Assembly: GCA_025458105.1 (NCBI GenBank)
Contig: JALOTD010000005.1
Location: 1-59,569, forward strand
Direction of reading: 5' to 3'
Source of the DNA: Tabrizicola sp.
Lineage (GTDB): Bacteria > Pseudomonadota > Alphaproteobacteria > Rhodobacterales > Rhodobacteraceae
DNA: 59,569 nucleotides
In this document: one piece after another, positions 38,139-47,559 of the stretch
Numbering within the stretch: the first letter of the stretch is position 1
Layout: each line of letters starts with the position of its first letter
Notes under the pieces: model-generated
The model's database searches: none
What the model saw: the letters and a program-made list of their open reading frames with translations, nothing else
What the model was told of the DNA's origin: nothing
Position numbers and translations under genes: made by a program

Positions 38139-41100
38139 GGGTCATGCTCGTGGCAAGGATGCGGAGATGCGAGTAGCCGGTCGCCGGATCGAGGGGGATC
38201 GTGCCTTGGGAAGCCTGCGGCAGGGCAAGGTCCGGCTCTTGCGGTCGGCCGTTGGCGGTGATGTCGGCCGCAGCGAGTTCAGCGATGACGGAAACCGAAC
38301 TGCCCAAGGGCAGGACAAGGCGAAAGGGCGCGCTCTGACCAGGGTAGATGTTGGTCTCGACAAATCCTGTCTCGGCCCAAAGAGGCTGCCCATCAGCGCC
38401 ATAGAGGAGGACGTTCAGCCCGGTGACGCTGGCGGTTTCCGTCCCGGTATTCACGGCAAGCCCGGTCAGAACCAGCGCCCCGCCCTCAACCCGCGTGCGC
38501 AGTCCGTTCAACGCAATCCCGCGGTAAAGGTCCTTGCCGGTGACAAGGGCCCTGCCCTCTATCCTGGCGGCATCTGGCGGCACCGGAAACTCGGGCGGCA
38601 CAAACAGCCGTGGATCATAACCACCCTGCGAACGTGCGTCCTGCAGGGACAACACACCCTCGAAGTCGATGCGGAAACCAGCCGTCTCGGCCGGAAGCAA
38701 GCGATGGACATGCTGCAGACCCGCAGCCTGCTGGCCCAGGCTCTGACCTTGGCCGAACAGCTCTGCGGTCAGGGTCACATGGGCGGGGTCGGCATCGGCA
38801 TTGGTGATCTGGCCGATCAGAGCAAAGCGGTCACCCTGGCGGACCAGTCGGGTTGCGCCAAGCGCCATGCGCGGGCGATCATGCCGGTCGCGGTGGAGGT
38901 CGGTTTCGGGCCGGGGCTGGCGGCGGCCGGTGACATTCAGCGCCAGAACCTCTTGCCGTTGCAGCAGAAGCGGGGTCTGCACGGGGCGGAGCGCAGTGGG
39001 TGCGACATGCCAGACCCCGTCACGCAGGACTGTGCGAACAGTCAGCTCCTGCCGGTAAAGGGCCAGCGGCGTGAGCCAGTCGAGAGCCACGGCAAAATCG
39101 GCGATGGCGTCGTGGCGGTCCTTCGGTGTGATCGAGATGTCGGCCAACTTGCCATAAGACGCGATCAGCCCCCCGGTCCAGCGCCAGGCGAATTGTGCAT
39201 CTTCGAACCGACCGCGGGTCTCTGGATCGAGCCGGGCAAATGCGGCGTCGTGACGTCGGAAATCGAGGTCATCGAAATAGGCAGAGATGACCTCCTCTGG
39301 CGTTTCCGGGCGGGCCAGATCGGTGGCAATCAGCCAGACAGACCCGCCGGCCAGGGTCATGACCAGAAAAGCAAGCCCCAGCACGGTCCGACGCACCCGT
39401 TCCGGGCGAGTGAAGCGCGACGCAGAGCGGGCGATCTGCCGGAACTCGCCCGGACGCGCCCCAAGCGTGCGCCGCAGCGCCGAGGTGAGGAAGATCAAGG
39501 CAGCCGCAATCAGGGCAGTGGGCGGCAAGACGCCCCACATCAGCACATGCGACGCGGGAATGTCGCGACGCGGCAAGACCAGGGGCAATGGCGGGATGTC
39601 GGGCTTTTCCCAAACGACGATGCCGTTCCCCAACCGGTTCAGGCGCGTCCAGCCGGTGAAATGCAACAGCGGGTCATAGAAGGCATCGTTTGAGAAGACA
39701 TATTTCAGGTTGTATCGTTCGGCATTGACCAGAAATTGCCGCAGCGACCCCAGTCCCGGGACGCCCAGGTACTTGGCGTTCTCCAGTCGCTCGACGGAAA
39801 AGCGCGTCAGGTCCGGCAGCCGCCGGGCAGAATGGTAGTTGCCATCGACCGATAGAGCGGTGGTCTGGGAGGACAGGTAAGCGAACTGGTCTCCCAGACC
39901 AAGGGTGAGATAGCGCCAGCGGTAATGTTCGTCCTCCGACATAAAGCGGGTGATCGGCGCGGGGTCCACGAAGTCGGGCTGTGTCGGCTGGATGCGGGGC
40001 AGCACTGCGGGCAGGACGGCCATGCCGACAAGTGCGCCGAAGATGCTGCCGACCAAAAGGCGGCGCATGCCCATCCCGAAGGCGTGCACGATGACCTCTC
40101 CAGACCGGCCGTGCAGCAGGCCGTCAAACATCAGGCCCAGAAACGGCAGGATCAGGATCGTGGCCCAGAATGTGAACCGGTCCAGCGTCAGGATATCGAA
40201 TGCCCCGCCAAGGATCGCCCGGGGCAGCGGCGTGGTCCCGCCCGTGCCCAGAAGCGCGCAGACCAGCAGTGACAGGCCAAGCGGCCAAAGGCGCGTGACG
40301 GCGGCCTTGTAGACGGCATAGGGCAGGAACAGGATCGCAATGCCCCAGGGAATGGCAAAGAAGATCAGGCCAAGGTCGGGTCGCAGCAGAAAGCTTTCGC
40401 GGCTGCCATGCGGAATTGCGACCTGGGTGATCGGATCGGTCACGGACCAGTACCAATAGGGAAAGACCGTCAGAACGATCGCGCCCAACATCAGCAGGGC
40501 CAAACAGAAGCCTCGAAGCAGCGCCGGGACAAAGCGGGTGACAAAAAAGAGACGCGGGCGCCCGTTGACCGGCCTAAGCCCTGCGACAGCCGCAAGGGCA
40601 TGCAGCCCAAGCGGCAGGATGAAAAGCACCCCGCCAAAGATCGTCGTCACATGATGCGCCGCTGTCGTCGCCGCTGCGAAGACCGCCGCAGCCACCAGGT
40701 TGCGCCAGCCGCCATGCACGATCCAGCGATACACATAAGGCAGGCCGTTCAGGAAGATCCCGAGCGAGCAGATCGTGGGCAACTGTCCGAACAGGTGCAC
40801 TGTCTCGGAAATCGACGAGGCCAGCACCGCCGCCAGCGCCGCGTAGCCCGCTGCGCGCGGGGGGACCCACAAAAGCGCAAAGCGGAAGACCCCGATGACC
40901 AGCAATAGAAGACCGCCCAGTTGCACGACCACGAAGGCCGCACGCAGGGGCATCAGATGCATGAGACCCGCCATCGCCATATGCGTTCCGGGCGGGTAGG
41001 AGGTGACCGCAAAGCCGGTGTACCAGCGCGGTTCCCACGGGTCGAACCAGCTGCGGAAATAGTGGTCCGCAAAGAACATGTGGATGAAGGCGTCGTAGGT

Positions 41101-41232
41101 GTTGCCATGGGTAAAGGGCAGAAGCCCGCCGTGAAACAGGACCGTCGCCGCCAGCGCGATCAGCAGCAGCCGCAATCCGGCACTGTCTTCGGCCGGATCG
41201 TGCATCGGCAAGGTGATCGGTTCTGTGGTCAT
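38122..41232 (-). CDS. Giant polytopic membrane protein with periplasmic C-terminal domains
   Basis: This 1036-residue protein has an N-terminal half with about 11 TM helices and the GT-C-like/PTPS-related pattern: HGNTYDAFIHMFFADHYFRSWFDPWEPRWYTGFAVTSYPPGTHM near residues 43-86, where acidic residues lie in the first periplasmic loop, then LFGQLPTICSLGIFLNGLPYVYRW and AAHHVTTIFGGVLFILPLG. A further TM lies near 650 (LGLAFLVMTLAGGSVWLIATD). The C-terminal 380 residues are soluble and beta-rich. It could be a membrane glycosyltransferase or polymerase using a lipid-linked donor. No catalytic residue is established. It is first in the cluster, 66 bp after the response regulator. Confidence 0.7.
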   Translation of the reverse strand: MTTEPITLPMHDPAEDSAGLRLLLIALAATVLFHGGLLPFTHGNTYDAFIHMFFADHYFRSWFDPWEPRWYTGFAVTSYPPGTHMAMAGLMHLMPLRAAFVVVQLGGLLLLVIGVFRFALLWVPPRAAGYAALAAVLASSISETVHLFGQLPTICSLGIFLNGLPYVYRWIVHGGWRNLVAAAVFAAATTAAHHVTTIFGGVLFILPLGLHALAAVAGLRPVNGRPRLFFVTRFVPALLRGFCLALLMLGAIVLTVFPYWYWSVTDPITQVAIPHGSRESFLLRPDLGLIFFAIPWGIAILFLPYAVYKAAVTRLWPLGLSLLVCALLGTGGTTPLPRAILGGAFDILTLDRFTFWATILILPFLGLMFDGLLHGRSGEVIVHAFGMGMRRLLVGSIFGALVGMAVLPAVLPRIQPTQPDFVDPAPITRFMSEDEHYRWRYLTLGLGDQFAYLSSQTTALSVDGNYHSARRLPDLTRFSVERLENAKYLGVPGLGSLRQFLVNAERYNLKYVFSNDAFYDPLLHFTGWTRLNRLGNGIVVWEKPDIPPLPLVLPRRDIPASHVLMWGVLPPTALIAAALIFLTSALRRTLGARPGEFRQIARSASRFTRPERVRRTVLGLAFLVMTLAGGSVWLIATDLARPETPEEVISAYFDDLDFRRHDAAFARLDPETRGRFEDAQFAWRWTGGLIASYGKLADISITPKDRHDAIADFAVALDWLTPLALYRQELTVRTVLRDGVWHVAPTALRPVQTPLLLQRQEVLALNVTGRRQPRPETDLHRDRHDRPRMALGATRLVRQGDRFALIGQITNADADPAHVTLTAELFGQGQSLGQQAAGLQHVHRLLPAETAGFRIDFEGVLSLQDARSQGGYDPRLFVPPEFPVPPDAARIEGRALVTGKDLYRGIALNGLRTRVEGGALVLTGLAVNTGTETASVTGLNVLLYGADGQPLWAETGFVETNIYPGQSAPFRLVLPLGSSVSVIAELAAADITANGRPQEPDLALPQASQGTIPLDPATGYSHLRILATSMTHDPLF

Positions 41233-41298
41233 GGCAACAGGCAGCCCCTGCCCGGCCGCCGTAGGCCGGGGTGGATGGACGGGGGATCTTTCGCTGGA

Positions 41299-41967
41299 TC
41301 AGATCAGGTTCATTTCGCGCGCGATCATCGCGGCATGGGTGCGGTTCCGGGCGTTCAGCTTTCGGCTGAGCGTCTTCACATGCAGCTTGATCGTGACTTC
41401 CTGCAGATCAAGGTCGCGAGCAATTTCCTTGTTCGACTTGCCCTCACACAAGCCGCGCAGCACATCGGTCTCGCGTTGGCTGAGGGTGCCGGTGCCGTTG
41501 TCGGCCTTCTGCATGAAGCTGTAGGGCGCATAGATCTCGCCGGCGGCCATGAAGCGGACCGCGCTGACCATCGATCGCGAAGACATGGTCTTGGGGACAA
41601 AGCCGGCCGCGCCCGCCTGAATCGCCTGTTCAGCCAGAGCGCGGGACGCGGTGCCGGACAGGATTGCGACCGGACGCCGGTCGTTCGCCGCAATCATCCG
41701 CGGCAAGCCGTCCAGACCGTTCATTCCGGGCATGTTGTAATCCAGAAGCACCAGGTCGAAACTGCCACTTTCGTCCGCCACACGCAGCGCTTCGTCCAGC
41801 GTCGGCACGGTCAGTACCTCGATGACGCCCTCGGTCTTCAGGAAGGCTGCAAGCGCTTCGCGGACAAGGTCGTGGTCATCGGCAATCAACACGCGCATGG
41901 CCGCAAGTCTGGGGACTTCCGAGACGACGGTCAACGGGGGTTGTCTAGAAGACTGGATCGTTTGCAT
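41299..41967 (-). CDS. NarL/FixJ-type response regulator
   Basis: This two-component regulator has about 222 residues from ATG 41967, or 199 from MRVLIADDH at 41898. The receiver has MRVLIADDHDLVREAL, the phospho-acceptor Asp in LVLLDYNMPGMNG, Thr/Ser in ILSGTAS and Lys in GFVPKTM. The LuxR-type HTH is LSQRETDVLRGLCEGKSNKEIARDLDLQEVTIKLHVKTLSRKLNARNRTHA. ATG 41967 has GAGG about 11 nt upstream, and the shorter start lacks a ribosome site. It reads toward the polysaccharide cluster and is divergent from the periplasmic protein/hybrid kinase pair, which is probably its cognate sensor system. Confidence 0.9.
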   Translation of the reverse strand: MQTIQSSRQPPLTVVSEVPRLAAMRVLIADDHDLVREALAAFLKTEGVIEVLTVPTLDEALRVADESGSFDLVLLDYNMPGMNGLDGLPRMIAANDRRPVAILSGTASRALAEQAIQAGAAGFVPKTMSSRSMVSAVRFMAAGEIYAPYSFMQKADNGTGTLSQRETDVLRGLCEGKSNKEIARDLDLQEVTIKLHVKTLSRKLNARNRTHAAMIAREMNLI

Positions 41968-42098
41968 CACTTTGGTACCTCGGCTGATGGGCAGGGCTAT
42001 GCAGGCGAGGCACAGCACCGTTCCTTCAGACCTACGCGGATTGCGCCCGGTCGTCGCGGACCCAAACGTCGGGCTTTGCGGCGCAATGGAGAGAGAAA

Positions 42099-42167
42099 CC
42101 TATACGAAAGAATAGGCCGCTATGCCGAAGATCGGGTGACCGACGTTGGGCCCTATGCGAAAGTAGG
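42099..42167. promoter_or_regulatory. Two inverted repeats in the divergent regulator promoter
   Basis: CCTATACGAAAGAATAGG (42099-42116) and CCTATGCGAAAGTAGG (42152-42167) share CCTAT(A/G)CGAAAG and TAGG, with inverted CCTA/TAGG arms, 53 bp apart. They lie 30-98 bp before the periplasmic gene start and upstream of the divergent response regulator. They are candidate binding sites of that NarL/FixJ-type regulator. Confidence 0.6.
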
Positions 42168-42196
42168 CTTGACGTGATCCTGCATGAGGGATGGAA

Positions 42197-42715
42197 ATGA
42201 TTGCAGTGTACAGAACTTGCGGTTTGGCGCTTGCGTTCAGCATTGCCGCAGCAAACGCGATTGTGGCGGAAACCCTGCCCCAGCCGACGGGCGAGGTTGT
42301 TCTGACCGTGACGGGCGACATCGGGGTGACCAACCAGGGCAACAGCGCCGTCTTCGACGCCGCGATGCTGCAGGCCCTAGGCGAAGTCAGTTTCGATACG
42401 ACGACACCCTGGACGGAGGGTACGCAGACCTTCACTGGCCTTCCCCTGCATGCGTTGATGGAAGCCCTTGGTGTCGGCGAGGGTACGCTCGTGGCCAAGG
42501 CCGTGAACGACTATTCCATCGAAATCCCCGTTACCGACGCGGTCGAGGGTGGCCCAATCGTTGCCTATCTGCACAACGGCAAGACCATGTCGGTTCGCGA
42601 AAAGGGCCCGCTGTGGGTAGTCTATCCCTATGACCTGAACCCGGACTATCAGGCCGAAGTGATCTTCTCGCGCAGCATCTGGCAACTGGTCAGCATCGAG
42701 GTCAAGAGCAACTGA
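42197..42715 (+). CDS. Periplasmic molybdopterin-oxidoreductase-fold-like protein
   Basis: This protein of about 172 residues has a signal peptide (MIAVYRTCGLALAFSIAAANAIVA, before ETLPQP). The body has the small sulfite-oxidase MoCo-domain-like pattern: EVSFDTTTPWTEGTQTFTGLPLHALMEALG, VAKAVNDYSIEIPVTDA, IVAYLHNGKTMSVREKGPLWVVYPYDLNPDYQ and RSIWQLVSIEV. The cofactor-coordinating Cys of true oxidases is not seen, so it may be a ligand-sensing relative. ATG 42197 fits GAGGG 6 nt upstream better than ATG 42191. It stands 30 bp before the hybrid kinase and may be its periplasmic sensor partner. Confidence 0.68.
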   Translation: MIAVYRTCGLALAFSIAAANAIVAETLPQPTGEVVLTVTGDIGVTNQGNSAVFDAAMLQALGEVSFDTTTPWTEGTQTFTGLPLHALMEALGVGEGTLVAKAVNDYSIEIPVTDAVEGGPIVAYLHNGKTMSVREKGPLWVVYPYDLNPDYQAEVIFSRSIWQLVSIEVKSN

Positions 42716-42745
42716 CCCGTTGTGTCGCCAGGGGGCCGATCAAGA

Positions 42746-45340
42746 ATGACGCTGCACGACAAGATGCCCAAGCCTGCCCGGCGTCGCCTGCGGGGTTTGC
42801 CCATCCTTGTGCTGACGGCAACCCTGATCGGCATTCTGGTCTTCAGCCTTGCCATCACCTTTCTGGCAAACAGCGTCCAGCGCGAGGTCGACGCCTTGGC
42901 GGTGGCGAATTCCGACACCACGCAATGGTCATTGGTCCAGACCGAAGTTGAACTGCTTGCGCTTCAGGTGGCGATCCACATGAGCGAGCATCAGGCCAAC
43001 CCCGACCTGGCCGAGATCCGCCGTCGCTATGATGTCCTCTACAGCCGGATCCGACTGATTGGCGAAAGCAAGCAGTTCACCGAGTTGCGACAGAACCCCG
43101 AGGCTGCCAGAAGTCTGGCCGTTCTGACGGATTTTCTGGACCAGCACACACCGGCGATTGATGGACCGGACAGTGCTCTCATCGCGCATCTTCCGGCCTT
43201 GGGCAAAGCGGTCGACGCGTTGCGCGCGACTGGGCGGGACTTTTCGCTTTTGGGGGTGCGTTTCTATGCGGCCGATTCCGATGCCAAACGGCAAGGGGTC
43301 GCTTCCACGCTGGCGAAAGTCGGGTATCTGACGCTGGCGCTTGCGCTGACACTTCTGGGCGGAATTGCGATCCTGATGGTCATGTTCCGACGCAGCATCC
43401 GGTCAGAACGTCTTGCCGCCGAGGCGCGAAACCGTCTGGAAGAGGTCATCGCAACCTCGCTGGATGGGATCATCGCAGCCGACGCTGACGGAAGGATCAT
43501 CGAATACAATGGGGCCGCAGAGCGGGTCTTCGGCTATACGCGAGCCGAGGCGGTTGGTCAGGACATGGCCGACCTGATCATCCCCGATCACCTGCGCGAG
43601 GCGCATGTCGCCGGAATGAAGCGCTATCGGGCAACCCGAAAGCGGCATGTGCTGGGCAAGGGTCTGGTACGGCTGGAAGCGCGGCGGAAAGATGGCAGCG
43701 TCTTCCCCGTCGAGCTGTCGCTGTCTGCGGCAGTCTTCGGTCGACGCGAAATCTTCGTCTCGTTCCTGCGCGACATCTCGGACCGTGTTGCTGCCGAACA
43801 AGAGCTGATCAAGGCCCGCGATCAGGCACTTGCGGGCGAACTGGCCAAGGCAGAGCTTCTGGCAGTCATGAGCCACGAGATGCGCACACCGCTGAACGGT
43901 ATTCTTGGCACCATCGAGCTTTTGCGGGACACCAATCCAACCCCACGCCAAGTCCGCTACATCGCGGCGATGAACACTTCTGCGGCCCTGCTTCTGCATC
44001 ATGTGAACGGTGTGCTCAGCATGTCGCGCGCCGAAGCCGGTCAGCTGGACCTTTCCCCGTCCGAGGTCGATCCCGCAAGTCTGGTGCAGGAACTGGTAGA
44101 AAGCCAGCGGCACGCGATCGAGGCCCATGGCAACCGGATCGAATGCGACACCACGACCGCGCCAGACCGGATTTTCGTAGACCCGCTGCGCCTGCGACAG
44201 GTGATCCTAAATCTTGTGGGGAACGCCAACAAATTCACGCGCCAGGGCGAAATCCGGGTCGAATGCGACCATGTTCCCGGCACGCGCCTGGTCGAGTTCC
44301 GCGTCTCCGACACCGGCATCGGCATTGCGGAGGCCGACCGCGACCGAATCTTCGAGGCGTTCAAGACACTGGATACCAGCTATAGCCGCCGCGCCGAGGG
44401 TACGGGTCTGGGTCTTGCCATCTCGCGCCGACTGGTGGCGGCCATGGGGGGCGAAATCGGTGTGGACAGCGAGCTTGGCGAAGGCAGCCTGTTCTGGGTC
44501 CGCCTGCCCATCGGCTTGACTGAACCGCAGTCGAAGCGGCCGCCGGCCGTAAAGCGGCAAACACTTCCAGCGCTGCACAAAGTGCCAAAGCGGCCCTTGA
44601 ACGTGCTTCTCGTCGAAGACAACCAGATCAACCGGCTTGTTGCGCGGGACATGCTGGCAAAGGCCGGACACAAGGTTCTTGAGGCCCACGACGGCCGAGA
44701 GGGAGTACGCCTGGCAGCCATGCAACGCTTCGACGTGATCCTGATGGATATCAGCATGCCCGAACTGGATGGAGTGGCGGCAACACGGCAGATTCGGGAC
44801 GGGGACGGTCCGAACCGCGCAGCGCCGATCCTTGCGCTCAGCGCCCATGCCCTGCCCGAGGACAAGCAGCGCTTCCTGGCCGCAGGAATCGACGACATCA
44901 TCGTAAAGCCGCTGACAATCGCGGCACTGCAGCAGGCTCTGGCCCAGGCCGGACGCCCTCAGGACACCGGAGCAGCGGAGGGGATTGCGGCACGGTTCGC
45001 AGACCTTTGCCGGCAGTTGGGCCGCGACAAGGCTGTTGCGCTTCTGACGGCCTTCCGGTCCGAGGGCGAAACCTTGATGACCAGGCTTCAGGCGGCAGAT
45101 TGGCTTTCGGTCCCGACCAATGAGCAGGCGGACGCGGTCCATAAACTGGCTGGCTCTGCCTCAGTCCTCGGTGCGGGCCAGTTGCGCGAAGGCCTGAATG
45201 CCCTGGAAACGGCCTATCGTCAGGCGCATCCTGATCCAGCGACACCGCGATTGGCCGAGATCGCCGCCGTCTGGGAGGCTGCCCGACAGGAGATTGACGG
45301 CTGTCTTGGCACCCAAGGCATAGTGCAAACCAATCCTTGA
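42746..45340 (+). CDS. Hybrid sensor histidine kinase (TM-sensor-TM-PAS-HisKA-HATPase-REC-Hpt)
   Basis: This protein has about 864 residues from ATG 42746, which follows AGGGGG. TM1 is LVLTATLIGILVFSLAITFLA (about 21-41). A helical periplasmic domain follows, then TM2 LTLALALTLLGGIAILMVMF (about 190-215) and a PAS domain (ATSLDGIIAADADGRIIEYN, LADLIIPDHLREAH-like). HisKA has MSHEMRTPLNGILG near 375. The HATPase has VGNANKFT, VSDTGIGI and GTGLGLAIS. The receiver has VLLVEDNQINRLVA and LMDISMPELDG (Asp about 667), and Hpt has DAVHKLAGSASVLG (His about 797). The complete phosphorelay should feed the divergent NarL/FixJ regulator. Confidence 0.9.
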   Translation: MTLHDKMPKPARRRLRGLPILVLTATLIGILVFSLAITFLANSVQREVDALAVANSDTTQWSLVQTEVELLALQVAIHMSEHQANPDLAEIRRRYDVLYSRIRLIGESKQFTELRQNPEAARSLAVLTDFLDQHTPAIDGPDSALIAHLPALGKAVDALRATGRDFSLLGVRFYAADSDAKRQGVASTLAKVGYLTLALALTLLGGIAILMVMFRRSIRSERLAAEARNRLEEVIATSLDGIIAADADGRIIEYNGAAERVFGYTRAEAVGQDMADLIIPDHLREAHVAGMKRYRATRKRHVLGKGLVRLEARRKDGSVFPVELSLSAAVFGRREIFVSFLRDISDRVAAEQELIKARDQALAGELAKAELLAVMSHEMRTPLNGILGTIELLRDTNPTPRQVRYIAAMNTSAALLLHHVNGVLSMSRAEAGQLDLSPSEVDPASLVQELVESQRHAIEAHGNRIECDTTTAPDRIFVDPLRLRQVILNLVGNANKFTRQGEIRVECDHVPGTRLVEFRVSDTGIGIAEADRDRIFEAFKTLDTSYSRRAEGTGLGLAISRRLVAAMGGEIGVDSELGEGSLFWVRLPIGLTEPQSKRPPAVKRQTLPALHKVPKRPLNVLLVEDNQINRLVARDMLAKAGHKVLEAHDGREGVRLAAMQRFDVILMDISMPELDGVAATRQIRDGDGPNRAAPILALSAHALPEDKQRFLAAGIDDIIVKPLTIAALQQALAQAGRPQDTGAAEGIAARFADLCRQLGRDKAVALLTAFRSEGETLMTRLQAADWLSVPTNEQADAVHKLAGSASVLGAGQLREGLNALETAYRQAHPDPATPRLAEIAAVWEAARQEIDGCLGTQGIVQTNP

Positions 45341-45667
45341 AATCCCCTACCAGGGAAAAGCGTCGCGTATTTTTTATTATTTTTCAATAATTTACAATAA
45401 AATTCTTGTCAGTCGACGGCAAAGCTCCCGTTGCCCCTGCCCCGAGCGCCTGCAAGGGCCCACGTCTGCTGCGGTATTGCACCAACATCACGGAAGCCAA
45501 CCTGTTGTCGTTGGTGGAAAAAATAGCGTGAAGCCACTCAACCGGCACGCTATAGTGACGTGGTTTGAAGCAGATGCGCTGGCTTCGCACTCGCGGACCG
45601 GCGTAATTGCGGTTGACTGCAACCACACTCAACCGCAGGCAAATGGGCAGAGTCGGAGGCGAGAGTA
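45341..45667 (+). other. Intergenic stretch with an AT-rich block, no convincing gene
   Basis: These 327 bp between the kinase and the deacetylase-like gene contain an AT-rich block (about 45367-45412, TATTTTTTATTATTTTTCAA and following), very unlike the surrounding GC-rich DNA. It probably holds promoter elements for the downstream gene and possibly the kinase 3' end. A 63-codon frame at 45477 has no family features and no ribosome site. No tRNA or repeat is seen. Confidence 0.5.
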
Positions 45668-47538
45668 ATGGGAAAGTTCCTCATGGGCATGGTGTCGGGC
45701 GGTGCGCTCGTGGCAGCGGCCTTGGCCGTGGGATCCATATTCTTCCCCCCGACAACGCCAAGCACGACGGCTGCGCAGCCGGTCGAGCCCGAAGTGGCCG
45801 AACCAGAGGAACAACCCGCACCTGAACCCGAAGCCGAAGCGACTGATCCCGCCCCTACCACCGAGCCTGAAACGAAGGCCACAGCGGAAGACCCGTCCGC
45901 GGCAAATCCCGTGATAGAGCCAGAGACCGAGACCGCGCAGCCCGAGCCGGAACCTGCACCGACGCCGGAACCGGAAGCAGAAGCTGTGTCCACTCCGGAA
46001 CCCGAAGCGGCAAGCCAGCCTGCGAAGCAGGACGCAAATGCTGACGCCAAAGGCGAGACCGGGACATCTCCGAGCGCAACCGAGGCGACGGCCCAAGCGC
46101 CGGAAGCCGCACCGGCAGAAACCGTCGTCGCCGGAGACACTCCGGCCCCGGCGACCGAAGCCGCCGACCCTGCGCCTGTGGCCGAAGCACTGACGGCCGA
46201 GGCGACGCCGACCCCCGAGCCTGCCGCTCAGGCAGAGACTGCCACGGCGGACCAGGCCCCCGAAGCCCCAGCCGCCGATCCTGCAGCCACGACACCCGTT
46301 GCCCCGGCACCCGAAGTCGCGGCTGTCACGCAGCCAGAGGTGCCACTGCCCCCCCTCGCCCTGCCGCAACTGAACGGTGATGCGGTGCTTTCGGCGCTGG
46401 ACAAGGCCGCAGACAGAGACAGCAGAAGCGCCAGCAACCGAAGCACCGACCGCTCCTGATCCGGCAACCGAAGGGGCGGAGACGGCGCCAGAAGCCGCAC
46501 CGCCGACAGCCGACCCGGCGCCCGAGGTTGCCGAGACCACACCCCCGGCGGATACCCCGGCCCCCGATGTGACCGAAGCCCCGCCTTTGGTCGAGCCTGC
46601 CCCGGAATTGGCCGAAGCCACGCCGGAAGCAGATCCCGAGGCGCCAGTAACCGACGAACCTGCCCCTGGAATGGTCGCGATCCCGGCTGCCAGGAAGCGA
46701 TGCGCCGGAAGCCGAAGTCGCCGTTGTGATCGACCCAGAGGCAGCACCCGAAAACACAATCAAGCCAACTCCCGGTTTTGCTAGAAAGACATTGGGAACG
46801 ATCATCGGTCGCGACGAAAATCCCGAGGAAAGCACGGAAACGGCCGAGGCTGAAGCCGTTCCGACCGATACGCGCCCCATTGCACTGTTTGCAGCGCCGT
46901 TCGAGAACCCGGATGCCAAGCCCCTGCTGTCGATTGTCCTGATCGACACCGGCGCAGCCGAGCTTGACCGCGAAGCTTTGGCCAACCTGCCCTTCCCGGT
47001 CAGCTTTGCGCTGGACCCGCTGGACCCTGCCAGCCCGGACCGCGCCGCGATCTATCGTGCAGCCGGCAAGGAGGTGCTCATGCTGGCAACGGGCATTGCC
47101 GAGGGTGCGCAGGCCTCGGACATCGAAGTAGCGTTCCAGTCGATGGCACAAGCCATACCGGAAGCGGTTGCCGTGATGGACTTGCCCAATCCGGCCTTCC
47201 AGAACCGCCGCCCCTTGGCAAGCCTGGTTGTTCCGGTGATCGGGGCGCAGGGCCGTGGCTTGATCAGCTGGGACCTTGGCCTGAACGCCGCCGATCAGGT
47301 CGCGCGCCGCGATGGGGTTCCCACGACTGAGATCTTCCGTAACCTGACCGCCGGGGGCGAGGACAATGCCGCCATCCGGCGGACGCTGGACCGGGCCATC
47401 TTCCTGGCCGGTCAGAACGGGCGGACAACTGTGGCAGGCGAAGCGACACCCGAAGTCATTGGTGCGCTGTTGGAGTGGACCATCGAAGGCCGCGCGGCTT
47501 CCGTAGCACTGGCCCCAGTCACGGCCGTGCTGAACTGA
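45668..47538 (+). pseudogene. Divergent polysaccharide deacetylase (DUF610-type), two frameshifts
   Basis: Joined over three frames, this gives a protein of about 620 residues: an N-terminal membrane anchor (MGKFLMGMVSGGALVAAALAVGSIFF), a long Pro/Glu/Ala/Thr-rich spacer (residues about 30-350) and a C-terminal divergent polysaccharide deacetylase domain (PLLSIVLIDTGAAELDREALANLPFPVSFALDP, DRAAIYRAAGKEVLMLATGIAEG, VMDLPNPAFQNRRPLASLVVP). The domain is a TIM-like barrel that lacks clear metal ligands. The frame changes by +1 near 46410 and again near 46690, both inside the low-complexity spacer. The 3' frame alone (46726-47538, GTG) covers the domain. A sequencing error in the repetitive spacer is likely, and real decay is the alternative. 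Confidence 0.7.
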
Positions 47539-47559
47539 CAAATGAAAGCGGGAGCGCCC

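Noticed and set aside
45477..45668. A 63-codon frame in the AT-rich intergenic region
   Set aside because: It has no ribosome site and odd composition, and it ends at the start of the real gene.
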